A stretch of DNA of 64,000 bases from Microbacterium foliorum (GCF_006385575.1 NZ_CP041040.1:2294001-2358000); one strand, 5' to 3'; counted from the stretch's first letter, positions 1-9,544 are shown. Numbers and translations: made by a program. Notes: generated by a model not told the origin, from the sequence alone.

Positions 1-2
1 CC

Positions 3-839
3 GACCGACTCACGCAGATGGCGCGACACATCGCCCGCACCCGCGACGAGCGAGAGCCGATCCTCGAGCCACTCGACGACGACTCCGAGAACTCGCTCTA
101 CCTCTCCGATCTCTCGCCCGAAGACCCCCGGTACGGTGCCTACTTCGAGGCCGGAGTGATCGCCGCCGACGGTACCTTCGTCACCGATCCGCTCGCCGGC
201 CTGATCGACCCGATGACCGATCCGGCGAGTCCCGACATCGAGCATCTTTCCGGCGATACCCGCACGTTCGATCAGATCCGCGCCGATCTGCTGTCCGATC
301 TGCTGCTCTCCTCTGATCCGAGCGAAGCGAACGGCACAGGACTAGAGAACGTCTCGGCCCGCATTCAGGTGACGGTCGCTGCGAGCACCCTTGCCGGAGA
401 TGACGATCGACCCGCCGAGCTCGACGGACACGGCCCACTCGATCCCGATGTCGCGCGCGGACTCGCGGGGCGTTGCACCGGATGGTCACGCCTGTTCCTC
501 GACGCGACCGGCCTGGTGACAGAGACCGACTCCTACTCCCCCACGGAGCAGATGCGGCGCTTCCTTCGAGCGCGCGATCAGCACTGCAGATTCCCCGGAT
601 GCCGGATGCCGGTGCACCGCTGCGAGATCGACCACAACCACGACCACGCTCGTGGCGGAAGAACACGCATCGACAACCTCAGTCACTTCTGCACGACGCA
701 TCATTCGCTCAAACATCCCGACATCGATGAGCGGCACCGGTGGAGGGCCCGTCAGACTCCTGACGGGAGCATCACCTGGACCAGTCCACTCGGCAGAGAT
801 TACGTCGATCCACCTCGTCGACGAGTCATGTTCGTCTGA
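3..839 (+). CDS. DUF222/HNH endonuclease family protein (3' part)
   Basis: The reading frame is open from the left edge, so only the C-terminal part of the gene is in the window; the ATG at 18 is probably internal. The C-terminal third carries an HNH nuclease module: a CRFPGC zinc-knuckle start, then EIDHNHDHARGG, then CTTHHSLKH, which together give the paired cysteines and the catalytic histidine region of HNH endonucleases. Proteins with a DUF222 region followed by such an HNH domain occur in many copies in Microbacteriaceae and related actinobacteria; their biological role is not established. It converges with the minus-strand gene ending at 933. Family assignment is firm; function is only nuclease-like by inference. 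Confidence 0.85.
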   Translation, partial: DRLTQMARHIARTRDEREPILEPLDDDSENSLYLSDLSPEDPRYGAYFEAGVIAADGTFVTDPLAGLIDPMTDPASPDIEHLSGDTRTFDQIRADLLSDLLLSSDPSEANGTGLENVSARIQVTVAASTLAGDDDRPAELDGHGPLDPDVARGLAGRCTGWSRLFLDATGLVTETDSYSPTEQMRRFLRARDQHCRFPGCRMPVHRCEIDHNHDHARGGRTRIDNLSHFCTTHHSLKHPDIDERHRWRARQTPDGSITWTSPLGRDYVDPPRRRVMFV

Positions 840-932
840 TCTCAGCGACGTGCTCCATCGAGGCAGTGCCTCGTGCTCCAGGCGATACACGACTCCGCCT
901 CGCGTTGCCCTGCTTTCGTGCGGCAGAAACGA

Positions 933-1871
933 TTACTGCGGCAGCACGTCCAGCAGCCAGCCGGCCGAATAGATCTGCGCGGCGCCTGCCGCCTCGACGC
1001 GATGCTGCAGCTCTCGGTCGCTGGTGACGACAATGACATGCTGTCCGGCTCGCGTTCGACGCTCGACCTCCGCGACGATCGCATCGTCTCCCGCCGCGTC
1101 GGCGCGCACGATCGAGACGCCACCCGCGGGGAGCAACTCGGGCGCTTCGGCATCAGCATCCGATGAGGGAGTCGCGATCCCTCGCGCCTGCCCTTCCACC
1201 ACCAGAGCGATCTGCGGGAACCAGGTCGTTCCGCCGACGCCGAGGTCAGACGCCGGCACGGCAAGCCCGTTCAGCCGCCCAGACAGTCGAGTTGCCGCCG
1301 CCGCGCGGTCCTTCCACCAGCCGTCGGGCACGGAGCCGACCACGTTCGCGGCATCGACGACGAGCGACGGACGAACCTCGAGCAGCGCGCGAAGAGCCGG
1401 CCATGCACTGCCGAAACCGGGGTGCAGAGGTCGCGAGTCGACCTCATCGACCGGCACCCACTCGAGCGCCACGCTCTCAGGGTCACTGATCACGGGCTCG
1501 AACGGGCGCACGACGTCGGCGATGACGGTCGTGTACGACCACACATCGAGATCGAGCACACTGGTGAACCGCGGCCGCACGGCACCATCGGGAACGCCCG
1601 CCTCCTCCTGCGCCTCACGCACAGCACCCACGATCGCGCTCTCGCCCTCGTGCATCGCGCCGCCGGGCAGTCCCCATGTGCCACCGAAGTGGCTCCATGA
1701 GACGCGGTGCTGCAGCAGGATTCCGCGCTCGGCGTCGAATGCAAGCAGGCCCGCGGCACCGAAACGCCCCCAGTACTTCTCCCCCGACGGAGCGACCACC
1801 CAGGCGTCACCCGGGTTCCGGGGCCCATCGGGGCGGCGAGGCTCACCTGGGGCAGGAGGTACGACAGTCAC
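933..1871 (-). CDS. Nudix hydrolase fused to a NYN/PIN-like domain
   Basis: A 312-residue two-domain protein. Residues about 20-160 form a Nudix hydrolase domain; the Nudix box runs from GGAMHEGE to REAQEEAGV and contains the metal-binding REXXEE core, so hydrolysis of a nucleoside-diphosphate-linked substrate is expected. From about residue 168 a second domain begins with LVVDAANVVG followed by a DGWWKDR segment and ends with VIVVTSDRELQHRV, the pattern of NYN/YacP-like PIN-fold nucleases with conserved acidic residues. The substrate is unknown. The start is GTG; a TAGGCT hexamer lies six bases upstream, suggesting leaderless transcription, although GAAGGG could also act as a ribosome-binding site. 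It follows der by 88 bases and has its own promoter-like element. Confidence 0.85.
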   Translation of the reverse strand: MTVVPPAPGEPRRPDGPRNPGDAWVVAPSGEKYWGRFGAAGLLAFDAERGILLQHRVSWSHFGGTWGLPGGAMHEGESAIVGAVREAQEEAGVPDGAVRPRFTSVLDLDVWSYTTVIADVVRPFEPVISDPESVALEWVPVDEVDSRPLHPGFGSAWPALRALLEVRPSLVVDAANVVGSVPDGWWKDRAAAATRLSGRLNGLAVPASDLGVGGTTWFPQIALVVEGQARGIATPSSDADAEAPELLPAGGVSIVRADAAGDDAIVAEVERRTRAGQHVIVVTSDRELQHRVEAAGAAQIYSAGWLLDVLPQ

Positions 1872-1877
1872 CCCTTC

Positions 1878-1883
1878 AGCCTA
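1878..1883 (-). promoter_or_regulatory. TAGGCT -10 element, probable leaderless start of the Nudix-NYN gene
   Basis: The hexamer matches TANNNT and its last base is separated by six bases from the GTG start, which places +1 on the start codon. No clear -35 box is required in this group. Confidence 0.5.
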
Positions 1884-1959
1884 TCACAGCATCGGGGCAT
1901 CGGCACGCATCCGGGTCACACGCGGGAACAGGTGTCCGCACGTGCGACCCGGCAGCGGA

Positions 1960-3480
1960 TCAGCGCTGGCGCTTCTCGCGCACTCGCATGTTGATGACGA
2001 TCGGCGTTCCGTCGAACTCGTAGAGCTCACGAAGGCGACGCTGGATGAATCGACGGTAGCCGGGGTCGAGGAAGCCGGTCGTGAACAGCACGAACGTCGG
2101 CGGACGAGTCGACGCCTGAGTGCCGAACAGGATGCGCGGCTGCTTGCCTCCACGCAGCGGGTGCGGGTGCTCCGCGACCAGCTCAGCGAGGAACGCGTTG
2201 AACTTGCCGGTGGGGATGCGACGGTCCCAGTTCGTGAGAGCAGTCTCGAGCGCGGGCACCAGCTTGTCGAGGTGACGGCCGGTCTTCGCCGAGATGTTCA
2301 CGCGCGGGGCCCAGGCGACGTGCGCCAGGTCCTTCTCGATCTCCCGCTCGAGGTAGCGACGACGATCCGCGTTCTCGAGGTCGTCGTCGTTGAGACGATC
2401 CCACTTGTTGAACGCGAGCACGAGCGAACGACCCGACTCGAGCACCAGGTCGATGATGCGAACATCCTGCTCGCTGATCGACTCCGACACGTCGAGCACG
2501 ACGACACCGACCTCGGCCTTCTCGAGCGCGGCCGACGTACGCAGCGAGGCGTAGAAGTCAGCGCCCTGCGCCATGTGCACCCGACGACGGATGCCGGCGG
2601 TGTCGACCAGACGCCACAGCTTGCCGCCGAGCTCGACGATCTCATCGACCGGGTCGCGGGTCGTGCCGGCGAGGTCGTTGACGACCACACGCTCTTCGCC
2701 CGCGGCCTTGTTGAGCAGCGACGACTTGCCGACGTTCGGGCGACCGAGGATCGCGACGCGACGCGGTCCGCCGATCTCGGCCTTCGCGACGGCCGAGACA
2801 TCGGGGAGCGTCTTCAGCAGCTCATCGAGCAGGTCGGCGACACCGCGACCGTGGATGGCCGAGACCGGGTGCGGCTCGCCGAGACCGAGGTTCCAGAGGG
2901 CTGCCGCTTCGGGCTCCTGACGGGCGTCATCGATCTTGTTCGCGACGAGGAACACGGGCTTGCCGCTCTTGCGCAGCATCTTCACGACGTGCTCGTCGGT
3001 CGACGTGGCGCCGACCATCGCGTCGACGACGAAGAGCACGACGTCGGCGAGGTCGATCGCGACCTCCGCCTGCGCGGCGACCGAGCGGTCGATGCCGCGT
3101 GCGTCGGGCTCCCAGCCTCCGGTGTCGACGAGCGAGAAGCGACGGTCGGCCCACTCGGCCTTGTACGTCACGCGGTCGCGGGTCACACCAGGGGTGTCCT
3201 CGACGACGGCCTCACGGCGTCCGAGGATGCGGTTCACGAGCGCCGACTTGCCGACGTTCGGGCGACCGACGATCGCTACGACCGGCAGAGCGGGGAAGAA
3301 CTGGATGCCGTCCTCGCCCATCGTGATGCCGGCGAGGAGCGCGGCATCCTCATCGTCGAGGTCGTAGTCGGCGAGGCCCGCGCGCAGTGTCTCGGCACGT
3401 GCTTCGGCGAGCTGCTCGTCGAGCTGCGCCATCTTCTCGGCGAGCTGGTCGGGGCCGCCTTCGTATTCGTCGTCAGCCAT
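1960..3480 (-). CDS. der: Ribosome-assembly GTPase Der (EngA)
   Basis: A 506-residue double GTPase needed for maturation of the 50S ribosomal subunit. Two tandem G domains are visible: [10 protein letters not shown] with DTGGWE and NKID in the first, and [10 protein letters not shown] with DTAG and NKWD in the second, followed by a KH-like C-terminal domain ending in [12 protein letters not shown]. The N-terminal 60 residues are an acidic, probably flexible extension. The ATG start is preceded by GAGGAG and overlaps the end of cmk by eight bases, so translation is likely coupled. It is the last gene of the xerD-parA-scpAB-rluB-tyrA-cmk-der block, an arrangement common in actinobacteria. Confidence 0.97.
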   Translation of the reverse strand: MADDEYEGGPDQLAEKMAQLDEQLAEARAETLRAGLADYDLDDEDAALLAGITMGEDGIQFFPALPVVAIVGRPNVGKSALVNRILGRREAVVEDTPGVTRDRVTYKAEWADRRFSLVDTGGWEPDARGIDRSVAAQAEVAIDLADVVLFVVDAMVGATSTDEHVVKMLRKSGKPVFLVANKIDDARQEPEAAALWNLGLGEPHPVSAIHGRGVADLLDELLKTLPDVSAVAKAEIGGPRRVAILGRPNVGKSSLLNKAAGEERVVVNDLAGTTRDPVDEIVELGGKLWRLVDTAGIRRRVHMAQGADFYASLRTSAALEKAEVGVVVLDVSESISEQDVRIIDLVLESGRSLVLAFNKWDRLNDDDLENADRRRYLEREIEKDLAHVAWAPRVNISAKTGRHLDKLVPALETALTNWDRRIPTGKFNAFLAELVAEHPHPLRGGKQPRILFGTQASTRPPTFVLFTTGFLDPGYRRFIQRRLRELYEFDGTPIVINMRVREKRQR

Positions 3481-4147
3481 GGTGTACTCCTCGGGTTCGT
3501 TCGATCACCGCGAGGACGGCGTCGATGGTCTGTGTGAAATCGAGCTCCGTCGAATCGACGACCTCGACGCCTTCTGCGGCGTTCAGGAAGTCGACGACGG
3601 CGCTGTCTGAAGCGTCGCGCTTGTGCAGTGCGGCCGCGACGGTCTCGGCGTTCTCGCCGGCGAGCTCGCCGGCACGTCGTGCGGCGCGCACCTCGGGCGC
3701 AGCCGTGAGAAGGATCCGCACCGGGGCGTCTGGAGCCACCACGGTGGTGATGTCGCGCCCCTCGACGACGACCGCCGGGTAGGGCGCTTCGGCCACGAGG
3801 GTGCGGAACAGGCGGTTGACCCGGTCGCGCACCTCGGGGACACGAGCCACGCCGCTGACGGCGCCCGAGACGGAGGGCTCGCGGATCGCGTCCGTGACGT
3901 CGACGTCGCCGACGCGCACGGTCCGATCATCGGGGTCGAGACCGAGGCGCACGGGGAAGTCGGCGACGGCGTCGAGCACCGCAGCAGCATCCGCTGTGTC
4001 GGCCCCACGATCGAGCACATGCCAGGCAAGGGCGCGATAGGCCGACCCGGTGTCGAGGTAGCCGAAGCCCAGAGTGCGGGCGACCGCCTTGGACACACTG
4101 GACTTGCCGGAACCCGCGGGCCCGTCGATCGCGATGAAATCAGTCAT
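3473..4147 (-). CDS. cmk: Cytidylate kinase
   Basis: A 224-residue P-loop kinase that phosphorylates CMP and dCMP with ATP in pyrimidine nucleotide metabolism. It begins [19 protein letters not shown], which is the Walker A loop at the very N-terminus typical of CMP kinases, and contains GRDITTVV and RRAGE...KRDASDS segments matching the CMP-binding and lid regions. The ATG at 4147 was chosen because the protein then starts directly at the P-loop strand, and because it overlaps the tyrA stop by eight bases; the longer open frame upstream is only the shadow of tyrA. Length fits the family. Confidence 0.96.
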   Translation of the reverse strand: MTDFIAIDGPAGSGKSSVSKAVARTLGFGYLDTGSAYRALAWHVLDRGADTADAAAVLDAVADFPVRLGLDPDDRTVRVGDVDVTDAIREPSVSGAVSGVARVPEVRDRVNRLFRTLVAEAPYPAVVVEGRDITTVVAPDAPVRILLTAAPEVRAARRAGELAGENAETVAAALHKRDASDSAVVDFLNAAEGVEVVDSTELDFTQTIDAVLAVIERTRGVHHG

Positions 4148-5285
4148 TGGTCGTACCTGCAATCCGCCAGCCGCGTTCCTGGAGTCCGGTGATCGCGCCG
4201 TGCAGCGCTGCGGGCTCGACACTGATCTCGGCGAGGCCGAACTGTGCGCCCGGTGAGTGCTCGAGACGCAGGTCCTCGACGTTGACGCCGAGCTCTCCGA
4301 GCTCTCCGAACAGTCGCCCGAGCTGGCCGGCGGTGTCGTCGATCATCACGATGAGCGACTCGAACCGCCGGTTCTGTCCGTGCTTTCCCGGGAGCCGCTC
4401 GACGCCGTCGTTGCCCTGTCGGATCGTCTCGGCGACCACGCGCCGAGCGCCGGGAGCTTCGGGCGCACGCAGCGCGTCGGACACTTCCCGGAGGTCGGAT
4501 GCCAGGGCGTCGAGGATCTCTACCACCGGCCCGGCGTTCGCGCCGAGGATCTGCACCCAGAGCTCAGGAGCGGAGGCGGCGATGCGGGTCGTGTCGCGCA
4601 CGCCCTGGCCGGAGAGCCGCAGCGCACCCTCATCGGCCTCCGCGAGCCGTCCGGCGAGCAGGCTCGCGACGACCTGAGGAACGTGAGAGGTGAGCGCGAC
4701 CGAGCGGTCGTGCTCCTCGGGGGTCATTTCGAGAGGCATCGCCCCGACGTCGAGAGCGAGCGCTTCGACGAGCGCGAGATCTGCTGCCTTGGTGTCGGCG
4801 TCGCGGCACACGACCCAGGGGCGTCCGATGAACAGGTCTGCGCGAGCGGAGATCGCCCCACCGCGCTCGCGTCCGGCGAGAGGGTGCGAACCGATGTAGC
4901 GGGTCAGATCGACTCCGCGTCTCTGCAGACTGTGGAAGGGCTCGAGCTTGACGCTCGCCACGTCTGTGACGACGGCGTGCGGAAAACGAGCCAGCTCCGA
5001 CTCGATGACATCCGCGGTGACGTCCGGCGGCACGGCGACCACGATCAGCACCGGCGAGTCATCGTCGGCAGCCGAGCGACCGGCTCCGTAGTCGATCGCG
5101 AGGCGCAGCTGAGCCGGTGACGTGTCGGCGAGCACCACATCGACGCCCTTGGCGCGAAGCGCATGGCCGATGCTCGCACCGAGCAGACCGGCGCCGACGA
5201 CCCGAACGGTGCCGGAGAGTCTGGCGGCGATTCGCGGCGCGACAGAACTCCGAGCCCCCGTGGGCGCACTCGTCGTATCGGTCAC
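4140..5285 (-). CDS. tyrA: Prephenate dehydrogenase with C-terminal ACT-like domain
   Basis: A 381-residue enzyme for NAD(P)-dependent oxidative decarboxylation of prephenate in tyrosine synthesis. The Rossmann nucleotide-binding motif [10 protein letters not shown] is near residues 31-40, [11 protein letters not shown] matches the substrate-binding histidine region, and TSHVPQ is the conserved helical segment. The C-terminal 70 residues ([24 protein letters not shown]) look like an ACT regulatory domain, suggesting feedback by tyrosine. The GTG start overlaps the rluB stop as GTGA. It sits in the cmk/der operon, which is usual for this family of bacteria. Confidence 0.94.
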   Translation of the reverse strand: MTDTTSAPTGARSSVAPRIAARLSGTVRVVGAGLLGASIGHALRAKGVDVVLADTSPAQLRLAIDYGAGRSAADDDSPVLIVVAVPPDVTADVIESELARFPHAVVTDVASVKLEPFHSLQRRGVDLTRYIGSHPLAGRERGGAISARADLFIGRPWVVCRDADTKAADLALVEALALDVGAMPLEMTPEEHDRSVALTSHVPQVVASLLAGRLAEADEGALRLSGQGVRDTTRIAASAPELWVQILGANAGPVVEILDALASDLREVSDALRAPEAPGARRVVAETIRQGNDGVERLPGKHGQNRRFESLIVMIDDTAGQLGRLFGELGELGVNVEDLRLEHSPGAQFGLAEISVEPAALHGAITGLQERGWRIAGTTND

Positions 5286-6070
5286 TCGTTCTCCTGTTGC
5301 TCGCCTGGCGCCTCGGCGACACCGGAATCACGGCGCGACAGAGTCAAGAGTGCGCCGAGTTCGATTTTAGTCAGTTCACGGGTCTTCCCAACCGGGAGGG
5401 TTCCCAGGTGAAGAGGGCCGAACTGACGGCGAACGAGTTCGCTCACCGGGTGTCCGACCGCAGCCAGCATCCTTCGGACGATCCGGTTGCGCCCCGAGTG
5501 CAGTGTCAGCTCGACGAGACTCGACCCGCGAGAGGTGTCGAGCAGCCGCGCCTTGTCTGCCGCGATCGGACCGTCGTCGAGGTCGATGCCCTTGGTGAGC
5601 TTCGAGATCGTCTGCGCGGTGACCTCTCCCTCGACCTTGGCGATATACACCTTGGTGACGCCGAAAGACGGGTGAGCGAGCACGTGTGCGAGGTCGCCGT
5701 CATTCGTCAGGACGAGCAGTCCGCTGGTCTCGGCGTCGAGGCGCCCGACGTTGTACAGGCGCTCCTCGTATTCGTCGGTGAAGACGCGGAGATCGGGCCG
5801 GCCGTTCTCGTCACGAAGGCTGCTGACCACTCCGGTCGGCTTGTTGAGCATGACGTATCGCTTCGACACGTCGAGCTGAACCGCCGTGCCGTCCACGTCG
5901 ATGAGGTCGGTCTCCGGGTCGACGCGGCGGCCGAGCTCGGTGACGGTCTCTCCGTTGACCCGGATGCGTCCCTCGACGATGTACTGCTCGATCACGCGTC
6001 GTGAGGCCACGCCCGCCGCCGACAGCACCTTCTGCAGGCGGATGCCCTCTGGTGTCTCGAAGCCGCTCAT
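5282..6070 (-). CDS. 23S rRNA pseudouridine synthase, RluB/RsuA family
   Basis: A 262-residue RNA pseudouridine synthase. An N-terminal S4 RNA-binding domain (RLQKVLSAAGVASRR...EGRIRVNG) is followed by the catalytic domain with GRLDAETSGLLVLTNDG, where the aspartate of RLD is the nucleophile. This family isomerises one uridine in rRNA; the exact site cannot be told from sequence alone, but location after scpB is typical of the RluB-like member. The ATG is preceded by AAGGGACC, part of a duplicated sequence shared with the end of scpB, and overlaps the stop of a 29-codon mini-ORF as ATGA. Confidence 0.93.
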   Translation of the reverse strand: MSGFETPEGIRLQKVLSAAGVASRRVIEQYIVEGRIRVNGETVTELGRRVDPETDLIDVDGTAVQLDVSKRYVMLNKPTGVVSSLRDENGRPDLRVFTDEYEERLYNVGRLDAETSGLLVLTNDGDLAHVLAHPSFGVTKVYIAKVEGEVTAQTISKLTKGIDLDDGPIAADKARLLDTSRGSSLVELTLHSGRNRIVRRMLAAVGHPVSELVRRQFGPLHLGTLPVGKTRELTKIELGALLTLSRRDSGVAEAPGEQQENE

Positions 6071-6092
6071 CGGATGGTCCCTTCGTTGAAAC
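6067..6092. repeat. Direct repeat, copy at the mini-ORF end and rluB start
   Basis: A 26-base stretch identical, apart from one base, to 6153-6178 at the end of scpB. It supplies the ribosome-binding site and ATG of rluB. Copy spacing is 86 bases. Confidence 0.95.
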
Positions 6093-6156
6093 TGAATCTG
6101 TGCATCGAGTCCGCGCGACCGGACGTCATCGGACGAGCGAGTTCAACCGAGGTCAT
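6067..6156 (-). CDS. 29-residue coupled mini-ORF between scpB and rluB
   Basis: Starts with an ATG that overlaps the scpB stop (ATGA) and ends with a TGA that overlaps the rluB ATG (ATGA). The peptide starts MTSVELARP and ends FSFNEGTIR, and its last nine codons are a near copy of the ScpB C-terminus (GFDEGTIR). The last 26 bases including the stop duplicate the scpB end with one mismatch. It may be translated only by coupling, and may be a by-product of a junction duplication rather than a functional peptide. No function is known. Confidence 0.4.
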   Translation of the reverse strand: MTSVELARPMTSGRADSMHRFSFNEGTIR

Positions 6157-6178
6157 CGGATGGTCCCTTCGTCGAAAC
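6153..6178. repeat. Direct repeat, copy at the scpB end
   Basis: Encodes the last codons and stop of scpB; the partner copy is at 6067-6092. Confidence 0.95.
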
Positions 6179-6767
6179 CATCTGCGCCGTCGTCGAGCAG
6201 AGGAGAGATCGGTGGCAGCTCATCGAGCGTGTTGATGCCCAGGTGCTGCAGGAGCGCGTCGGTGGTGCCGTAGTTGATCGCGCCGGTCTCGGAGTCTGCG
6301 AACAGCTCGGTGATGAGGCCTCGAGCGAGCAGCGTGCGCACGACCGAGTCGACGTTCACCGCGCGGATCGATGCCACCTGGCTGCGCGTGACCGGCTGCT
6401 TGTACGCGATCACGGCGAGGGTCTCGAGCGCCGCCTGCGAGAGTCGGGCAGGCGCCTGTCCTCCGACGAACTCCGCGACGACATCGTCGTGATCCTCGCG
6501 GACGTACAGGCGCCATCCGCCGCCGACCTCGCGCAGTTCGAAGCCACGACGCGGGCCCTGGCCCTTGCCGTCGTAGTCGTCGACCAGCGTCTCGATCGTC
6601 TGCCGCACTGCCGCCACCGGCGAGCCGACGGCTGCCGCGAGGGCGACGAGACCGATCGGCTCGTCGATGATCAGCAGGATCGCCTCGATGCGCTCGGACA
6701 GCGGCGACTCGCGCACGGCCCCGTCGGTCGCGGCACCGGTCGCAGCTTCGGTCACGTCATCGGTCAT
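6153..6767 (-). CDS. scpB: Segregation and condensation protein B
   Basis: A 204-residue winged-helix protein that binds ScpA and the SMC ATPase to form bacterial condensin. The central region ARLSQAALETLAVIAYKQPVTRSQVASIRAVNVDSVVRTLLARGLI is the very conserved ScpB winged-helix segment. The ATG at 6767 is preferred over an upstream in-frame ATG at 6797 because it has GGGAG about six bases upstream and gives the usual length; it overlaps the scpA stop by 11 bases. The acidic C-terminus GFDEGTIR is duplicated in the following mini-ORF. Confidence 0.95.
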   Translation of the reverse strand: MTDDVTEAATGAATDGAVRESPLSERIEAILLIIDEPIGLVALAAAVGSPVAAVRQTIETLVDDYDGKGQGPRRGFELREVGGGWRLYVREDHDDVVAEFVGGQAPARLSQAALETLAVIAYKQPVTRSQVASIRAVNVDSVVRTLLARGLITELFADSETGAINYGTTDALLQHLGINTLDELPPISPLLDDGADGFDEGTIR

Positions 6768-7662
6768 AGTCGGCTCCCAGCGATGCGAGTGTCTCATCCG
6801 ACCAGGAGTCGGCGGCCCAGCGCAACGTCAGCTCACCGAGCGGTTCCAGTTGTTCGAACGAGAGGGCGGCGTGCCGATAGAGCTCCAGCACGGAGATGAA
6901 CCGCGCGACCACGATGCCCGGCTCGCTCACACCGGCCACGAGCTCGCGGAAGCTCACCGACTCCGCGGCGCGAAGCAGGGTGACGACGATCGCGGCCTGC
7001 TCGCGGATGCTGACGAGCGGAGCGTGCAGGTGATCGAGACCGACATGCGGGATCTCCTTCGGTGCGAACGCCAGGAGCGCGAGAGCGGCGAAATCGTCGA
7101 CGTTGAGCGACCAGACGAGCTCAGGCGTCTTCCGCCGGTGCTTCTCGTCGAGCCTGACCGCACGCACGTGACGTCGATCCTCGCGCTGCAGGCACCGCGC
7201 GAACCAGGCCGACACCTCTTTGAAAGCGCGATACTGCAGGAGACGCGCGAAGAGAAGGTCTCGGGCTTCGAGGAGCGCGACGGCCTCGGCATCCACCAGC
7301 TCACCCTGCGGCAGCAGACCTGCCACCTTCATGTCGAGCAGCGTCGCCGCGACCACCAGGAACTCCGACGCCTGGTCGAGCTCCTCGTCGTCGTCGAGCT
7401 CTCTGAGATACGCGATGAACTCGTTCGTGACCGCGCTCAGCGACACCTCGGTGATGTCCATCTCGTGCTTCGAGATGAGGTTCAGCAGCAGATCGAACGG
7501 GCCGTCGAAGTTCGACAGGGAGACGCGGAAGCCGGCATCCGGAACAGGCGCTTCCTGCGCGGCCTCGGCAGGTGCCGCCGATTCTGCTGATGAGACGGAC
7601 TGAGCTGGTGAGACGGACAGAGCCGGTGTGTCTGACGGCTCGAGCTCAGGCGACAGCGCCAC
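6757..7662 (-). CDS. scpA: Segregation and condensation protein A
   Basis: The kleisin subunit of the SMC-ScpAB condensin, about 301 residues. The N-terminal kleisin signature FRVSLSNFDGPFDLLLNLISKHEMDITEVSL and the C-terminal winged-helix (SFEQLEPLGELTLRWA) are clear. Before the kleisin domain is a low-complexity Ser/Ala/Pro/Glu-rich stretch of about 45 residues. The GTG at 7662 is the most likely start because the longer frame is arginine-rich shadow sequence of parA; it overlaps the parA stop by 17 bases, so translational coupling is likely. Confidence 0.93.
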   Translation of the reverse strand: MALSPELEPSDTPALSVSPAQSVSSAESAAPAEAAQEAPVPDAGFRVSLSNFDGPFDLLLNLISKHEMDITEVSLSAVTNEFIAYLRELDDDEELDQASEFLVVAATLLDMKVAGLLPQGELVDAEAVALLEARDLLFARLLQYRAFKEVSAWFARCLQREDRRHVRAVRLDEKHRRKTPELVWSLNVDDFAALALLAFAPKEIPHVGLDHLHAPLVSIREQAAIVVTLLRAAESVSFRELVAGVSEPGIVVARFISVLELYRHAALSFEQLEPLGELTLRWAADSWSDETLASLGADYDR

Positions 7663-8536
7663 GGGTGACCAGCTCCCGCGCCAGCCGCAGGTATGCCTGC
7701 GCGGCAGCGTGCTCCGGAGCGAACTCGGTGATCGGAACACCCGAGACCGATGCGTCGGGGAACTTGACCGTGCGACCGATCACGGTCTCCAGGACATCGT
7801 CGCCGAACGCCTCGACCACACGCTCGAGAACCTCGCGCGAGTGCAGCGTGCGCGGGTCGTACATGGTGGCGAGAAGGCCGTCCATCGTGATCGACGGGTT
7901 CAGCCGGTCTCGCACCTTGTCGATGGTCTCGATCAGGAGAGCCACACCGCGAAGCGCGAAGAACTCGCACTCGAGCGGGATGATGACGCCGTGAGCCGCG
8001 GTCAGCGCGTTCACGGTGAGCAGGCCGAGCGAGGGCTGGCAGTCGATCAGGATGACGTCGTACTCCCCCGCCACCTGGCGGAGAACACGGGCGAGGATCG
8101 TCTCGCGCGCGACCTCGTTCACGAGGTGAACTTCGGCGGCGGACAGGTCGATGTTCGCCGGCATCACGTCGAGACCGTCGACCCCGGAGGGGACGATCGC
8201 ATCGTGCGCGTCGCGTTTGGTGTCGAGCAGCAGGTCGTACACGGTCGGCACGTCGTGCGTCTGGATGCCGAGGCCGGCCGACAGCGCGCCCTGCGGGTCG
8301 AAGTCGACGGCCAGGACCTTGCGACCGTATTCGGCGAGGGCCGCGGCGAGGTTGATCGCGGTCGTCGTCTTGCCGACGCCACCCTTCTGGTTGCACAGTG
8401 CGATGATGCGTGCGGGCCCGTGCGAGGCGAGCGGTTCCGGGGTCGCGAAGCCGTGATAGGGACGCCCGGTGGGTCCCATGGGGGTGTCGTCGTTCTTCGA
8501 CGTCTTCGCCCTGGACTTCGCCGCGTTCTCAGCCAC
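7646..8536 (-). CDS. ParA-family chromosome-partitioning ATPase
   Basis: A 296-residue deviant-Walker ATPase. The loop NQKGGVGKTTTAINLAAALA begins near residue 49, followed by VDFDPQGALSAGLG and DVILIDCQPSLGLLTVNAL, the standard ParA switch regions. An extra N-terminal tail of 40 residues is charged and probably disordered. This copy sits between xerD and scpA, far from any parB, as in other actinobacteria; it is a second ParA paralogue of this locus rather than the origin-proximal parA, so its cargo is unknown. The start is GTG with AGGAG six bases upstream. A TAGACT -10 candidate lies about 30 bases further upstream. Confidence 0.93.
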   Translation of the reverse strand: MAENAAKSRAKTSKNDDTPMGPTGRPYHGFATPEPLASHGPARIIALCNQKGGVGKTTTAINLAAALAEYGRKVLAVDFDPQGALSAGLGIQTHDVPTVYDLLLDTKRDAHDAIVPSGVDGLDVMPANIDLSAAEVHLVNEVARETILARVLRQVAGEYDVILIDCQPSLGLLTVNALTAAHGVIIPLECEFFALRGVALLIETIDKVRDRLNPSITMDGLLATMYDPRTLHSREVLERVVEAFGDDVLETVIGRTVKFPDASVSGVPITEFAPEHAAAQAYLRLARELVTRGAVA

Positions 8537-8639
8537 CGATTCTCCTGCTCTTTCGTGCTCGGTCGAGTCTACCGATCGCCCGGGGGGATCACCGCCTCAG
8601 CCCCGGCGATCCCGCGATTTCGACCCGTGAGCCGCGATC

Positions 8640-9542
8640 TCAGCGGGCGCGCGGGTGCGAAGTGGCGTAGATGTCCCGTAGGGTGTCGACCGATACGTGC
8701 GTGTAGATCTGCGTCGTCGCGACCGAGGCGTGTCCGAGCAGCTCCTGCACGACGCGCACGTCGGCACCGCCCTGCAACAGGTGTGTCGCGAACGAGTGCC
8801 GCAGCGTGTGCGGCGATACTTCGGCGGTGATGTGCGCGTGCTCTGCCGCCGAGCGGATGACGAGCCATGCGCTCTGCCGTGACAGCGGAGCGCCGCGCGC
8901 ACCCAGGAAGAGTCGCGCCGATGCCCGCCCCTTGGCCGCGAGTCCTGGCCGGACGCGGGTGAGATACGCATCCACCGCGTCACGGGCGAACGAGCCGATC
9001 GGCACGATGCGCTCCTTCGACCCCTTGCCCCGGAGGCGCAGCACATCGCCGTGAGCGAGGTCGTCGACGTCGAGTCCGACCGCCTCGGACACTCGAGCAC
9101 CGGTCGCATAGAGCAGCTCGAGCAGCGCCCTGTCACGGATCCCTATCGGCTCTTCCGCGCTGGGCGCGCCGAGCAGGCGCTCGACCTGATCGATCGTCAG
9201 CGCCTTGGGCAGCCGACGAGGGGCCTTGGGCGGACGAAGACGGCCGCTCGGGTCGTCCTGTTCGATGCCCTCGCGCGCCAGGAATCGGTGCCACCCGCGC
9301 ACGGACGACTGCAGCCGTGCAAGGCTGGTCGCGGCAGGAGCCGGCTCGGCGCCCGATCGATCGGCGATGAACCGTCCGACGACGGCCGTGCTGATCTCCG
9401 CCGTGTCGGTGATCCCCTCGGCATCCAGCCACTCGAGGTAGAGACCGAGATCGCGTCGATAGGCGGCGATCGTGTGTTCGCTGAGACCGCGCTCGATCGT
9501 GACGTGGCGCAGATACGTGTCCAACGCACGATCGAGCTGCAT
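8640..9542 (-). CDS. xerD: Site-specific tyrosine recombinase XerD
   Basis: A 300-residue tyrosine recombinase that resolves chromosome dimers at dif together with XerC. The N-terminal SAM-like core-binding domain ([26 protein letters not shown]) precedes the catalytic domain. Catalytic residues visible are Arg in [11 protein letters not shown], the [12 protein letters not shown] box with His and Arg, and the nucleophilic Tyr in TTQIYTHV. The ATG at 9542 gives the standard length; the upstream frame is a shadow of the Nudix gene, whose stop is only two bases away. Confidence 0.95.
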   Translation of the reverse strand: MQLDRALDTYLRHVTIERGLSEHTIAAYRRDLGLYLEWLDAEGITDTAEISTAVVGRFIADRSGAEPAPAATSLARLQSSVRGWHRFLAREGIEQDDPSGRLRPPKAPRRLPKALTIDQVERLLGAPSAEEPIGIRDRALLELLYATGARVSEAVGLDVDDLAHGDVLRLRGKGSKERIVPIGSFARDAVDAYLTRVRPGLAAKGRASARLFLGARGAPLSRQSAWLVIRSAAEHAHITAEVSPHTLRHSFATHLLQGGADVRVVQELLGHASVATTQIYTHVSVDTLRDIYATSHPRAR

Positions 9543-9544
9543 GC

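Noticed and set aside
859..873. Seven-base-pair hairpin after the HNH gene as a terminator
   Set aside because: Loop of one base, not a plausible stable stem-loop for termination.
1024..3537. 837-residue plus-strand open frame opposite der
   Set aside because: Shadow of the clear Der GTPase on the minus strand; no family features, typical of high-GC antisense frames.
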